DNA from: CBDFNC01 sp965249895
GTDB taxonomy: Bacteria; Pseudomonadota; Gammaproteobacteria; Enterobacterales; CBDFNC01
Assembly: GCA_965249895.1 (NCBI GenBank)
Contig: CBDFNC010000003.1
Location: 620,001 to 684,000 of the forward strand
Length of the DNA stretch: 64,000 nt
Reading direction: 5' to 3'
The notes below the pieces were generated by a model that worked only from the letters and a program-made list of their open reading frames with translations, was not told the origin of the DNA and searched no databases. Made by a program: the position numbers and the translations under genes. Shown here piece after piece: positions 9,482-18,709 of this stretch (positions are counted from its first letter, which is position 1; every line of letters begins with the position of its first letter).

Positions 9482-10090
9482 ATGAAATCGAGTATTTTGG
9501 CAGTTGGGTTGTTTTTGCTGTCTTTTCAAACCTTTAGCAAATACCTGGAAGGAAAGCACTATCAGGTGCTAGAAACTAAAGCGACAGATACTCCACAGCT
9601 GGTGGAGTTTTTTTCTTATTTTGGCCAAAACGATAACAGGCTTGAAAATTTAACAGCTCAACTGGATCCTCTAATAAGTGCCAGGAAAAATCATCTTTCT
9701 TTTTTGGGCAATGAGTTAGGCGGACCCCTGACCATGGCTTATGCAATTGCAAAATTGTATAAGCTGGAAGAAAAGATTGGACCGTAATTGGTCAAGTTGG
9801 TTCAGCTGCAAAAACCGCCAGTCAGCAGCAGAGAAGATTTTGTTAATTTATTCAATCGTAACTGTATTCCTCAGCGAATGTTTGAGGAAGCAGAGCGAAG
9901 TAAGGCAGTGCAAACCTATATCAAGGTGATGGAAAAAGAGTGGCGTGAGAGCCAGATCTCGGACGTTCCGGCGCTGGTGGCCAATGGTAAATATAAGATA
10001 AACCTGTCAGCCCTGAAATCAAAACAGGACCTGGCTGAGTTGGTAAATATGCTAAGTGAGAAAGTGGTCAATGGAAAAAGTACTGGTTAG
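9482..10090 (+). pseudogene. DsbA paralogue without CxxC, interrupted by in-frame stop
   Basis: The frame reads as a DsbA homologue from a signal peptide (MKSSILAVGLFLLSFQTFS) through KYLEGKHYQV and LVEFFSYF, parallel to DsbA next door. Where DsbA has CPHC this copy has G48-Q-N-D51, so both catalytic cysteines are gone. At 9785-9787 a TAA interrupts the frame; the same frame continues with LVKLVQLQK and a degraded cis-proline loop (SDVPALVANGKY) to a stop at 10090. It is therefore one substitution away from open. Because the active site is also lost, it cannot be a working oxidase; a former chaperone-like or regulatory role is only conceivable. It overlaps the next gene by 20 bp. Confidence 0.85.
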
Positions 10091-10523
10091 CGCCTGCTTA
10101 TTGGGTCAGCCTGTTCGTTACGACGGGACTGGAAAAGGGCTGCGGGACCCATTGCTGGATAAATGGCGGCAACAACAACGTTTAGTGTCTTTTTGTCCTG
10201 AAATAGCTGGTGGATTACCTGTGCCAAGGGCTGCTGCGGAGCGCCAGGAAAATGGTTTGATCCTGACGGAGCAAGATGATGATGTCACCGCTGAATTTTT
10301 ATCCGGCGCAAGGCAGGCTCTGACTTTGTGTCAGCGGCAAAATATCAAGCTGGCTTTGTTAAAGGAATTCAGCCCATCTTGTGGCTCTTTACAGGTTTAC
10401 AACGGTAAATTTTCCGGAGAGAAAATTCCCGGAATTGGCCTGACCACTGAGCTGCTGCGCGCGAACGGAATAAAGGTATTTAGTGAATTTCAGTTGGTAG
10501 AATTGGATAGTTTGCTGGATTAA
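10071..10523 (+). CDS. DUF523 family protein
   Basis: The protein begins MEKVLVSACLLGQPVRYDG and continues with FCPEIAGGLPVPR and LLKEFSPSCGS, the conserved cysteine-containing blocks of DUF523 (E. coli YbbK-like stand-alone proteins are often listed under this family). The cysteines suggest metal or cluster binding, but the function is unknown. I chose the ATG at 10071 because conserved homology starts there; an upstream in-frame start at 10056 would add five unsupported residues. The start lies inside the end of the dsbA-like pseudogene. Confidence 0.85.
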   Translation: MEKVLVSACLLGQPVRYDGTGKGLRDPLLDKWRQQQRLVSFCPEIAGGLPVPRAAAERQENGLILTEQDDDVTAEFLSGARQALTLCQRQNIKLALLKEFSPSCGSLQVYNGKFSGEKIPGIGLTTELLRANGIKVFSEFQLVELDSLLD

Positions 10524-10563
10524 AAAAAACCTTTCGCGATGAATGGGCCTACATCGCGAAAGG
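10522..10563 (-). terminator. Strong terminator of the chitinase gene
   Basis: A perfect 12-bp stem (CCTTTCGCGATG / CATCGCGAAAGG) with a 10-base loop. Read on the minus strand it is followed by TTTTTTTT, so it terminates the chitinase transcript; it may also slow the convergent DUF523 transcript. Confidence 0.9.
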
Positions 10564-10603
10564 GCTCCTTAGAGTTAAATTAAAAGAGGAGCAAGAAATA
10601 GTT

Positions 10604-11971
10604 TTATCTGGGTTTGTTGCCTAATCCTTCATGCATCGCTGGTACCAGAGCGCCGTCATCCTGGGTAATTTCCCATGAAAAAATACCGCCGTAACCCTGG
10701 TCTATCACGTATTTGCTTTTAGCCTTAATCGAGCGCTCGTCATCGAAGCTGATAAAGCCGCCTGTTTGCTTGTTATAAACATAAGGGGCTTGCGCCTCTT
10801 GATCGTAACCGTATTGGTAACCTTGTTTGTCTTTGTACTGGCTGATGATGTCCTGGTAGCTGAAATAACCCGGCTCTGCTGAGTCAGAACCTTTGCTGTG
10901 GACTTTTCCTTCACTGCCCCTTTCAGGGAACTGCGCAGCATCTTCCCATTTAGCACTTTCCCAGCCGCGTCCATAAAATGCGCTACCCATCACCAGCTTT
11001 TCTTTGGCTACACCGGCGGTTTCCAGTGCTTTGAGCATATTGGCTGCCCCCATACCCCAGAGGGTATCTTTGGTTGCGTGTAAATTAGTTAGGTGGCCTA
11101 CCTGTGGACCCCAGCCGCCAAAGAAGTCATAAGTCATGGCAAAAACACGGTCCAGGTATTGCTGGGCCTCTTGCCAGTCTATGGCTGCAATTTTGGATGC
11201 TGAGCCATTAACCGCTGCGGCTAATTCATACTGGCGGCCAGTTTTCTTTTCCAGAGCGTCCAGCTCTGCTCGCAGCTCTTTCATCAATAAGGTGAATACT
11301 TCTCTTTCGTTGGCTTTTTCTGCATCGGTCAGGGAGGTGTCGCGCCAGCCAACATGGGACATGTCTTCGCCACCGGGAAATTCCCAGTCTATGTCTATGC
11401 CGCCAAAGAAATCGTACTTAGCTATCAACTCCACGGCGGTTTTAACAAAGACTTTTCGACCCTGCTCTGATTTTGCCAAGGCATGGAATGGTTCCGACAT
11501 GGTCCAGCCGCCAAAGGAAGGTAGGATCACCAGCTGGGGATTTTGCTCGTAGAGCTTTTTCAATTCACCGAAATGGCCGTAATATTCTTGTTTCGGCGGG
11601 TTTTCGTCGAACTTGACGTTAAGGGCTGCATTCTGATCTACGACTATGGCGGAAAAAGCTTGTTTACCTTCACAGGCTTTTACGATATTTGCTTTAGTCC
11701 GTTCGGAGACATAGGAGTGCGGCGCGCACATAGATAAAAACGCATAGATAATATGGGTGAGGTTTTTGGCCGGTACATTTCTTACAGTATAAACATTGTG
11801 CTCCAGCCTCCAGTCCGGAAAATAGCTTGCCACGACTTTACCCGAGGTATTGTTATATTCCTGGTAAGCCTTAACCTCGGGAATTTTTACATAACTCTCG
11901 GCCGCCATTACTGGATAACTCAATATACCCAGTAAAATACCGGTAATGAGTGAGAACTTGTATCCATTCAT
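10604..11971 (-). CDS. Secreted GH18 chitinase
   Basis: Hydrolyses beta-1,4 bonds in chitin outside the cell. A signal peptide (NGYKFSLITGILLGILSYPVMAA) is followed by a single GH18 barrel with no separate chitin-binding module. The catalytic signature reads FGGIDIDWE, with the acid Glu at residue 197; the first Asp of DGxDxDxE is Gly here, but the essential Asp-x-Glu pair is kept. Further barrel blocks are SFGGW, MTYDFFGGWG and the final GGIFSWEITQDDG. The ATG at 11971 has AAGGAAGG seven bases upstream; a TTG two codons earlier is too close to that site. The gene ends in a strong terminator. A putative chitin-sensing regulator lies upstream on the same strand. Confidence 0.93.
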   Translation of the reverse strand: MNGYKFSLITGILLGILSYPVMAAESYVKIPEVKAYQEYNNTSGKVVASYFPDWRLEHNVYTVRNVPAKNLTHIIYAFLSMCAPHSYVSERTKANIVKACEGKQAFSAIVVDQNAALNVKFDENPPKQEYYGHFGELKKLYEQNPQLVILPSFGGWTMSEPFHALAKSEQGRKVFVKTAVELIAKYDFFGGIDIDWEFPGGEDMSHVGWRDTSLTDAEKANEREVFTLLMKELRAELDALEKKTGRQYELAAAVNGSASKIAAIDWQEAQQYLDRVFAMTYDFFGGWGPQVGHLTNLHATKDTLWGMGAANMLKALETAGVAKEKLVMGSAFYGRGWESAKWEDAAQFPERGSEGKVHSKGSDSAEPGYFSYQDIISQYKDKQGYQYGYDQEAQAPYVYNKQTGGFISFDDERSIKAKSKYVIDQGYGGIFSWEITQDDGALVPAMHEGLGNKPR

Positions 11972-12479
11972 GAACAAGCCTTCCTTGAAATGACGAGTGC
12001 TTTTACGTGGAGCTATAGTGTCAGTTTGTTCCCTGATTAGGAATGAAAAGTCTTGTCAAAGTCACAGAGTGAAACTGAAATTACTTTGTAAACAATGTGT
12101 TAACTTGATAGTTGTGAGTTTTTTCTATCACCAAATGATCCTAGTTATCAGCACTAATTCGGTGCAGCCGATTGCGGTTCAGGTTCGTTTCAAGCTCCAG
12201 CTACACTTTCGTGTAGGAGTTGTTTCCCTCTTTGTAGGTGATAGGAGGATGCCTTGGTCTGCTAAATTCGCCGAATAAGTTCGGCTCCAACAGACCCAGA
12301 TGGATCTGTTGCTCAGGTTATTCTTCCGTGTCTAGCATTTGGCGTTAAACAGTTGGTTCCGGAAACTCACAGCATCAGCTGAAAGCTAATTAGTTGTATT
12401 ACCCCCTTATGAAAGGTGGCTCTGAATTTGAGCCGCACCATCGTTTTTGTCGACGGTATCTCCCTGCGCCCTTTTGGAA
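11972..12479. other. 508-bp spacer: chitinase promoter region and dispersed repeat
   Basis: No convincing gene is present. The end near the chitinase holds its leader and probably its promoter; a TTGACA is seen on the minus strand (about 12056-12061), but I cannot fix a matching -10 element. An imperfect inverted repeat GTAAAC-N5-GTTAAC sits at 12088-12104 and could be an operator. The middle carries a dispersed repeat copy (12211-12290), described separately. Confidence 0.6.
12211..12290 (-). repeat. REP-like dispersed repeat, copy 1
   Basis: Read on the minus strand this ~80-bp segment begins TTGGAGCCGAACTTATTCGG and resembles 37301-37378 along its length (both also contain a TCACC...CAAAGAGG block and end near CTCCT). 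The core is a hairpin GCCGAA / TTCGGC. Two similar copies 25 kb apart, in unrelated spacers, indicate a dispersed family. Confidence 0.75.
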
Positions 12480-15239
12480 TTAGCTAAACCAGTGTGGAAA
12501 GTGTTGTTTTAGTACGGGTACATAGGGTCTGGCGACAGGAAGTTTGATATTCTCCAGCTCAATTTCATGCTTCAATTTGGTGAGCTGGTTCACCTTAAGC
12601 ACTTTGCGTGGGTTAACTAAATAGGAGCGGTGAATTTGTAATAACACGTCATCATCAAAATATAGTTTGATGGTTTTAAGTCTAAGTGACAGATAAACCG
12701 GGTTGGCTTCACCGTTAGCGTAGACACCACTGTATCCTTTTTCCGCCTTTATATAGTTGAGCTTTTCTTTTCGAGATGCGACCTCGTACAACTCGCACAG
12801 CAGTTGTGGTTCTTTGGCCATTTCATGCAGTTGGCGTCGAACCATTTGAATTTGGGCTACCAGGCTATGGAAATAATAAATATCCTCCTCATTTAAAGGG
12901 CTATGACTGGACAGCTCAAATCTGTACTCACCGAGATCGGGATGGGAGATGGTCAAAGAGTCCGCTTCTTCTTCCTCTTCTTCCCGATTGGTATGCAGTA
13001 TATTTTCACCCTGATATACGGTAACAGAAGGTTTTAACGGATCTTTTACAAACAACTCAAATGCTTCTTTTACAAGCTCTTGAATATCTTTTAGCTGGGT
13101 CGCCTGACTGGAAAATAACTGCAGGGACTTAAGCCGACTGGTCATGGCTGGCCTGGTTTGATTATCTGTTGTTTCATCAGCACTTTGCTGTAAAACCGTC
13201 AGGACTCCCTGGCTATTTTGTGCCGGTAAGGCACAGGAGCTAAGTCTGACCATACAAGCCTGACCAAGCTGTTCGTGAGTATCGAAGCTGATCTCGCCAC
13301 CCAAAGAAGTGACGCATTGCTTTATCAACAACATATTTGGTACTTGGCTAATGGAGGTTTTATGGTTAGCAGCTTGATCCTGAATATTTATCTGTGTCTG
13401 ATTATTTTCATTGATTAAAGTCAGGGTTACTTGCTGGCCGTGCAAGCTACGCTCGCACGCGTTGGAAAGCAGAGTTAACAACAGTTTTTGCAAATAGGCT
13501 TCATCTGCAATAATTGTACTGGACTGCTCCAGCTGCAAATCTAGTGTTACCCCTTTATACAGATATTGAGGCGCCAGTATTTTTCCGCAGGTATTGATCA
13601 TCTCTGCTACGGCAAGGGGCTTAGGCTCGGGGATCCTTGGGCTTTGAGCCAGAGTTGTTTCGTATAATAGGTTGTGAACCAAAAAATTAAGTTGGTGCCC
13701 GGTAGCTCCGATGTGGGCCAGGTTTTGCTGACTAAAGGTTTGTAGTGGGAGGTCTCTGCTATCCAGCTGGCTGGTGAGAGAAGCTATACCTTGTAACGGC
13801 ACATTTAGCTGCTGCAGTTGTGACTTTAGCTTGAGGTACTGATTTCTATCGTCGACATCTGAACTTTCTTCTTTTCTTTGCTGTCTTTTAATCCGGTAAA
13901 GTAATATTAACAGCAGAATAAAAAAGCCCAAGGTCATCCAAATCTTTACTTTATAACTGGCGTAAAATGCCGCAGCTTTAAACCACAATGCTTGCCAGGG
14001 ATGTATCAGAGCATGAGTTTGCCGAATTATAGAATCGGCTCCTTTAACATCATTGTGAATTTGGCGAATACCAATACCAGCTAACCGATTTTCTTTAATG
14101 AAATTTACCTTCCCTGACAAAGAGCGGCTGTTTTCATAGCTAACAAAGTGACCATCTAATTTCTCTGGGTTGTATATCCAGGGCATATGGGCTTCGTCAT
14201 CCCAGAGGTGCTGGTAATTAGGGTTGTCTAAAAAACCGGTCAGGTGTCCCCTGTCGTATAAACCTGTGCGGCCACTGTCGGCAGAATCCCAGCTTCCCCA
14301 GGCAACGAGTTCGGCTTGCTGATAAAGCCCGTTATTGGTATTAGGCACACCCACCCAGCCCGTCGCAAAACTCGCAATGTTAAGCACGATTTTATTTGGA
14401 TCTGCTCCCAGGTTAAGTACCTTGGAGGTTGCTTTTGCAATGCTGTTGCTCTCCACCTTCAGGCTTTCCAATGCCAAAGCAGTCTGGCTGGCTAATTGAA
14501 GCGGTGTGATGTGGTTGGTGGTTGTTTCCCACCAGCCATGCATATAGGCGGTACTCAGGCTGATGTAATCCAACACATCGGAGACTTGTTTTACCTGCCA
14601 TGTTTTTTCGTAATCCGGAGCTGTTGAAATGGTGGAGATAAGCAGATATTTTTTGTTGTCTCTTTGTGAGGCGCTATCTAATCGCTGTCTAATTTCTTTT
14701 AGTAGCAGGGTGTAGTTTTCAGGGTCGGTATCCCGGCTGCTGTTAAGCACCAAGTTACTCGTTATGGGGTAATTCCAGTCTATTTCTATACCGTCAAACT
14801 GGTATTTTTGCATAAACGCTATCACAGAGTTGGCAAAATTTATTCTGAGCCGCGGATCTGCCGCGATACTGGAGTAATGCTCACTACGCCCCCAGCCACC
14901 GATGGAAATCAGGGTCTTTAACTGTGGGTGCTGTGTTTTTAGTATCAGCATTTGACCAAAGCTACCCGAGAACCCCGTATTTGCAGGGTTATCTCCGGGG
15001 TAAGCGTGGTTAATATCGGCATATTCGTTGCCGATCAATACTTTTCCCTTGGCGTTGATATTGGCGCTTTGGTAAACCAAATGGGTTATTTGGGCGCCCG
15101 GAACATCATTGATATGATAATTGGGACTGTAGATTGCCCACTGTTTGTAATATGCAAAAATAGCTTTGTCTTGTTTTGCCAGGGTAAGTGGGGAAATTAG
15201 AACAGCTATCCCTAGAGTAAATAGAGCTAATAAACGCAT
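12480..15239 (-). CDS. GH18-like sensor, pseudo-histidine kinase and LytTR fusion regulator
   Basis: Likely a membrane one-component regulator of chitin use. Residues 1-21 are a signal peptide or first helix. Residues ~25-410 are a GH18 barrel, but the catalytic motif reads D149-GIEID-W-N156: the acid Glu is Asn and the middle Asp is Glu, so hydrolysis is not expected. One transmembrane helix spans ~431-450. A HisKA-like helix follows with Gln476 where the phospho-acceptor His should be (QQLNVPLQGI for HELRTPL). The ATPase-like part keeps an N box (LLSNACE, N593) but its G1 box is degraded (IQDQAANHK). After a linker with six Glu (753-758), residues ~822-915 form a LytTR DNA-binding domain (IHRSYLVNPRKV, LPVARPYV). 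It is encoded just upstream of a live chitinase. The domain assignment is firm; the role is inference. Confidence 0.85.
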   Translation of the reverse strand: MRLLALFTLGIAVLISPLTLAKQDKAIFAYYKQWAIYSPNYHINDVPGAQITHLVYQSANINAKGKVLIGNEYADINHAYPGDNPANTGFSGSFGQMLILKTQHPQLKTLISIGGWGRSEHYSSIAADPRLRINFANSVIAFMQKYQFDGIEIDWNYPITSNLVLNSSRDTDPENYTLLLKEIRQRLDSASQRDNKKYLLISTISTAPDYEKTWQVKQVSDVLDYISLSTAYMHGWWETTTNHITPLQLASQTALALESLKVESNSIAKATSKVLNLGADPNKIVLNIASFATGWVGVPNTNNGLYQQAELVAWGSWDSADSGRTGLYDRGHLTGFLDNPNYQHLWDDEAHMPWIYNPEKLDGHFVSYENSRSLSGKVNFIKENRLAGIGIRQIHNDVKGADSIIRQTHALIHPWQALWFKAAAFYASYKVKIWMTLGFFILLLILLYRIKRQQRKEESSDVDDRNQYLKLKSQLQQLNVPLQGIASLTSQLDSRDLPLQTFSQQNLAHIGATGHQLNFLVHNLLYETTLAQSPRIPEPKPLAVAEMINTCGKILAPQYLYKGVTLDLQLEQSSTIIADEAYLQKLLLTLLSNACERSLHGQQVTLTLINENNQTQINIQDQAANHKTSISQVPNMLLIKQCVTSLGGEISFDTHEQLGQACMVRLSSCALPAQNSQGVLTVLQQSADETTDNQTRPAMTSRLKSLQLFSSQATQLKDIQELVKEAFELFVKDPLKPSVTVYQGENILHTNREEEEEEADSLTISHPDLGEYRFELSSHSPLNEEDIYYFHSLVAQIQMVRRQLHEMAKEPQLLCELYEVASRKEKLNYIKAEKGYSGVYANGEANPVYLSLRLKTIKLYFDDDVLLQIHRSYLVNPRKVLKVNQLTKLKHEIELENIKLPVARPYVPVLKQHFPHWFS

Positions 15240-15265
15240 AGTTAACTCTATACTCCTTGAGTTAA
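15240..15265. promoter_or_regulatory. Possible LytTR-type direct repeat at regulator start
   Basis: Two AGTTAA elements lie exactly 20 bp apart (15240-15245 and 15260-15265), directly before the regulator's start codon. LytTR proteins usually bind paired direct repeats containing GTT about 21 bp apart, so autoregulation is possible. The motif is short and could be chance. Confidence 0.25.
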
Positions 15266-15841
15266 ATTCGGGGCCGAATTTGTAAATGCAAAAGCCTAAA
15301 CAGCCTTAAAAGGTCAGTCTTAACTATGTGAATTACTGAGCTTAATGGTTGGTTTTAGGTAGTTCAATCGATTACCTGAGTGATCTTATGTTTATAATCT
15401 GAAACATATTAATCCATGGCCGGTGCAATTTTATATAACTTGTCTTAGGTTATTTGCCAGCACTATTTTTTAATCATGGATCAAGTCATTAAAAACTAGA
15501 TAGATTTTAATGACAACTAAAAACAAGCTGGTAGTGATCTTATTGGCGAAAGTCATTGCCGAATTAGACTAAATGCTCTAATAATGAGAAAATCAAATGT
15601 TACTCCAATGTTAAATAGATTGGTATTCTGTTTACAATAGAAGTTTATTGGCTGTTACCAAAATATGCCGGTCTGGAGTGAATCGATAGCCTTGAAACAA
15701 GTGTTTACACCGAATAGAGGCTGTATCCTTGCGTAGCGGGTCAGCATGCATAAAATAGCGATCATTACCCGCTTATTAAGCTGGTTAACTAGAATGTACT
15801 AGCATAGAAATATGCCAAAGACGTCACTTAAGGTCTTAATT
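15266..15841. other. AT-rich divergent spacer
   Basis: About 580 bp between the chitin regulator and the divergent acyl-CoA synthetase gene. I see no gene, repeat or strong hairpin. It must hold both promoters. Confidence 0.6.
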
Positions 15842-17488
15842 ATGAAGTTTAATCACCCGCTGGAAGCCCTGTTACATTGGGAAAAAAATAATGCGGATAG
15901 CGTTTATCTACGACAACCGATTAACAACCTATTTAACCCTTTCACCTGGGGTGAGGTAGGGTCGCAAGCAAGGAAAATGGCCTCGGCACTAACTGCGATG
16001 GGATTTGAGCCAGGTGCCCGTATTGCCATACTGGCTAAAAATAGCGCCGAGTGGTTTATTGCTGATTTGGCAATTATGCTGGCGGGATATATTAGCGTGC
16101 CTATTTATGCCACAGCTAATACTGAAACCATTTCCTACGTGTTAGAGCATAGTGACAGCAAAGCCATCTTCCTGGGTAAGCTGGATAACTGGCAAGAGCA
16201 GGAGGCAGGCATTGCCAGCTCTGTTGTCCGTATCGCTTTTCCGTATGAGACCATGACGGCGGAGTATCAATGGCAAGCGCTGTTGGATAAATATCAGCCC
16301 ATAGCCGACCCGGCGACTCTTGATGTTGGTGCGGTGATGAGCATTATCTATACCTCAGGCAGCACCGGAAACCCTAAAGGTGTGGTAATGACATTCCAGG
16401 CTTACGCTAACGCAAGCAATCACCTGGTTAATATCCTTAAGCCCACGGCCCAGGACAGGATCGTATCCTATTTACCCCTGGCGCACATTACCGAACGTGT
16501 CTATATCCAAGGCAGCTCTTTATTTGCTGGCTGTTTACCCGTGTCGTTTGTGGAATCCCTGGCCACCTTTAACCAAAACTTACAGTCCATTGAGCCCACC
16601 CTGTTTATCTCTGTGCCCAGGCTGTGGTCAAAGTTTCAATTGGGTATATATGAAAAGCTGCCGCCCAAGAAACTGGATTTTCTGCTCAAGATCCCACTTA
16701 TTAATACACTAATAAAGAAGAAAATTCGCAAAGCACTGGGATTAAATAAAGCCAGGCTGCTGGGTTGTGGTTCGGCATCCGTTTCGGCGGAACTATTACA
16801 CTGGTATCAGCGTATTGGAATGGATGTATGTGAAGCCTGGGGGATGACAGAGAACCTGGCATACGGCACTCTTAACGTCCCTTTTAACTGTAATAAAATT
16901 GGTATGATCGGCAAGGCTGGGCCTGGAGTCGAGCTTAAAATATCCGATGTTGGAGAGCTGTTGTTTAAAAGCGACGCTATGCTGAAGGAATATTATTTAC
17001 AGCCTGAGCTGACAGCAGAAATTTTGGATCAAGATGGTTACCTTAAAACCGGGGATAAAGCAGAGCTGGATAGTGACGGTTATGTGAAGATTACCGGTCG
17101 GGTTAAAGATATTTTTAAAACGGCTAAAGGTAAATATGTGATGCCTGTGCCTATTGAAACCAAATTAGAAGATAACCCCCTTATAGAGCAAGTGTGTGTC
17201 ACTGGTGCCGGGCTGGCACAGCCAATAGCACTGATGGTATTGACGGAAGCCGCCAGGAGCCGGATTAAAGGCGAGTTGGAAGCCAATCTAAAAGAGATCC
17301 TTAACGGTCTGAATGAAACCTTGGAATCCCATGAAAAGTTAGCTAGATTTGTGTTACTGGACGATCCCTGGACAGTAGAGAACGGCCTGATGACCCCCAC
17401 GTTAAAAATTCGCCGACATGTACTGGAAGAGAAGTTTGCGGCATTGTTTAGTCAGGAAACCAAACAACAAGTCTGCTGGCCTGCGTAA
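15842..17488 (+). CDS. AMP-forming long-chain acyl-CoA synthetase
   Basis: Activates a fatty acid with ATP and CoA. The AMP-binding signature YTSGSTGNPKGVV, the LPLAHITERV block, the EAWGMTEN motif and the GYLKTGDKAELDSDGYVKITGR hinge region are all present, with a KGKYVMPVPIE segment near the C-terminal lysine region. The layout resembles the long-chain (bubblegum/FadD15-like) synthetases rather than FadD of E. coli. I prefer the ATG at 15842 (AAGG leader, MKFNHPLEALLHWE); an in-frame ATG at 15812 has no ribosome site. The substrate chain length is not deducible. Confidence 0.88.
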   Translation: MKFNHPLEALLHWEKNNADSVYLRQPINNLFNPFTWGEVGSQARKMASALTAMGFEPGARIAILAKNSAEWFIADLAIMLAGYISVPIYATANTETISYVLEHSDSKAIFLGKLDNWQEQEAGIASSVVRIAFPYETMTAEYQWQALLDKYQPIADPATLDVGAVMSIIYTSGSTGNPKGVVMTFQAYANASNHLVNILKPTAQDRIVSYLPLAHITERVYIQGSSLFAGCLPVSFVESLATFNQNLQSIEPTLFISVPRLWSKFQLGIYEKLPPKKLDFLLKIPLINTLIKKKIRKALGLNKARLLGCGSASVSAELLHWYQRIGMDVCEAWGMTENLAYGTLNVPFNCNKIGMIGKAGPGVELKISDVGELLFKSDAMLKEYYLQPELTAEILDQDGYLKTGDKAELDSDGYVKITGRVKDIFKTAKGKYVMPVPIETKLEDNPLIEQVCVTGAGLAQPIALMVLTEAARSRIKGELEANLKEILNGLNETLESHEKLARFVLLDDPWTVENGLMTPTLKIRRHVLEEKFAALFSQETKQQVCWPA

Positions 17489-17503
17489 TCCATGTGAACT
17501 TTA

Positions 17504-17535
17504 AACGCCAGGCTAGCCTGGCGTTGTTTATTGGG
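17504..17535 (+). terminator. Hairpin terminator between convergent genes
   Basis: Perfect 9-bp stem AACGCCAGG / CCTGGCGTT with loop CTAG, followed by GTTTATTGGGTTT. It lies between the acyl-CoA synthetase and pncB, which converge here. Confidence 0.75.
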
Positions 17536-17536
17536 T

Positions 17537-18709
17537 TTACAAGGGTAAGCAGAAGGCTTTTTTTAGTCTGCTAATATAGCTGACATCGTGGCACAAGGTC
17601 TTACCCGGGCTATCGGAAATTTTCGCCACAGGTAAACCGTTACACTCGGTCATTTTTAACACTATATTCATCGGATCTACCGCTGGAATATCACAGGTAA
17701 GGTTGGTTCCTATACCAAAGCTGGTTTGGGTGCGGTGTTGAAAGTGACGGAATATCTCTATGGCTTTGGGGATATTCAGTGCATCGGAAAATACCAGCAT
17801 TTTGCTCATCGGATCTATTGCCAGTGCCTGGTAGTGGTTAATGGCTTTTTCTCCCCAACCTATGGGGTCGCCGGAATCCTGCCTTAATCCTGTGTATAAG
17901 GTTGCCAGTTCGGCGTCAAAGTCCCGCAAAAAGGCATCCATAGTGATGCAGTCTGTTAACGCGATACCCAGTTTATTCGGGTATTCCCTGAGCCAGCTGG
18001 TTAATGCCATCTTCTGGCTGTCTTCCAGTTTTTCCGCCAGTTGCTGGTGACCCTGGAACCATTCGTGGGCCTGTGTTCCAATTGGAGTCATATTCAGTTC
18101 TTTAGCCAGCCAATAGTTGCTTGTGCCCACCAGTTGTTGGGGTAATGCCTCGGCAAGTGTGGTCAACACATATTTTTGCAGTTCTTTGGAAAATCGCCTG
18201 CGGGTACCAAATTCGATCAGTTTAAAATCAGCCAGATCCTGCTCTTGCAATAAGGTAATTTTTTCTTGTAACCGTCCTTTGGCCTGGACTGTCCCTTTAT
18301 CCGGGTGCACAGTGGCATTACGGATTTCACTGATAATAGCGAGTATAGGGATTTCCCAAAGGATCACCTGGTGCCAGGGGCCCTTGACCCTAATACTTAA
18401 CTTATTGTTTTCTTTTGAGAAGCTAACCTGCTTCGGTTCGAACCTGAAGTCCGTTAAATACGCCAAATAGTCAGGTTTATAGATATCGAGTTGACTCAGG
18501 TACTGGGCTTCGTTTTCTGTCAGTTGTACTTGCTGTAACAGGTTAACCTGAGTCTTAATTTGTTCCAGGTAAGGCAATAGATCTTCGTTGTTGCGGCAGT
18601 TTAGTTCCAGGGTTACCTGGGTCTGTGGATAAAAATGCCAAACAGCCTGCTGCATATGTAATTTATAGGCATCTGTATCTAGCAGGCTGGTAATAATAGC
18701 TGTGTTCAC
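17537..18709 (-). CDS. pncB: Nicotinate phosphoribosyltransferase
   Basis: Converts nicotinate and PRPP to nicotinate mononucleotide in NAD salvage. The LLDTDAYKLHMQQAV start, the FGTRRRFS block, GTSNYWLAKE and LRQDSGDP are hallmark PncB segments. At 390 residues it is the usual length. The start is a GTG overlapping the pncA stop (GTGA), so the two are translationally coupled, and the order pncA-pncB follows the pathway. Confidence 0.95.
   Translation of the reverse strand: MNTAIITSLLDTDAYKLHMQQAVWHFYPQTQVTLELNCRNNEDLLPYLEQIKTQVNLLQQVQLTENEAQYLSQLDIYKPDYLAYLTDFRFEPKQVSFSKENNKLSIRVKGPWHQVILWEIPILAIISEIRNATVHPDKGTVQAKGRLQEKITLLQEQDLADFKLIEFGTRRRFSKELQKYVLTTLAEALPQQLVGTSNYWLAKELNMTPIGTQAHEWFQGHQQLAEKLEDSQKMALTSWLREYPNKLGIALTDCITMDAFLRDFDAELATLYTGLRQDSGDPIGWGEKAINHYQALAIDPMSKMLVFSDALNIPKAIEIFRHFQHRTQTSFGIGTNLTCDIPAVDPMNIVLKMTECNGLPVAKISDSPGKTLCHDVSYISRLKKAFCLPL

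Noticed and set aside
9785..9787. Possible recoding of the stop in the DsbA paralogue
   Set aside because: TAA is not used for selenocysteine or pyrrolysine insertion, no stem-loop follows, and the active-site cysteines are missing too; nonsense decay is simpler.
11997..12278. 93-codon plus-strand frame in the chitinase promoter region
   Set aside because: Overlaps a dispersed repeat, composition is noncoding-like and no ribosome site is seen.
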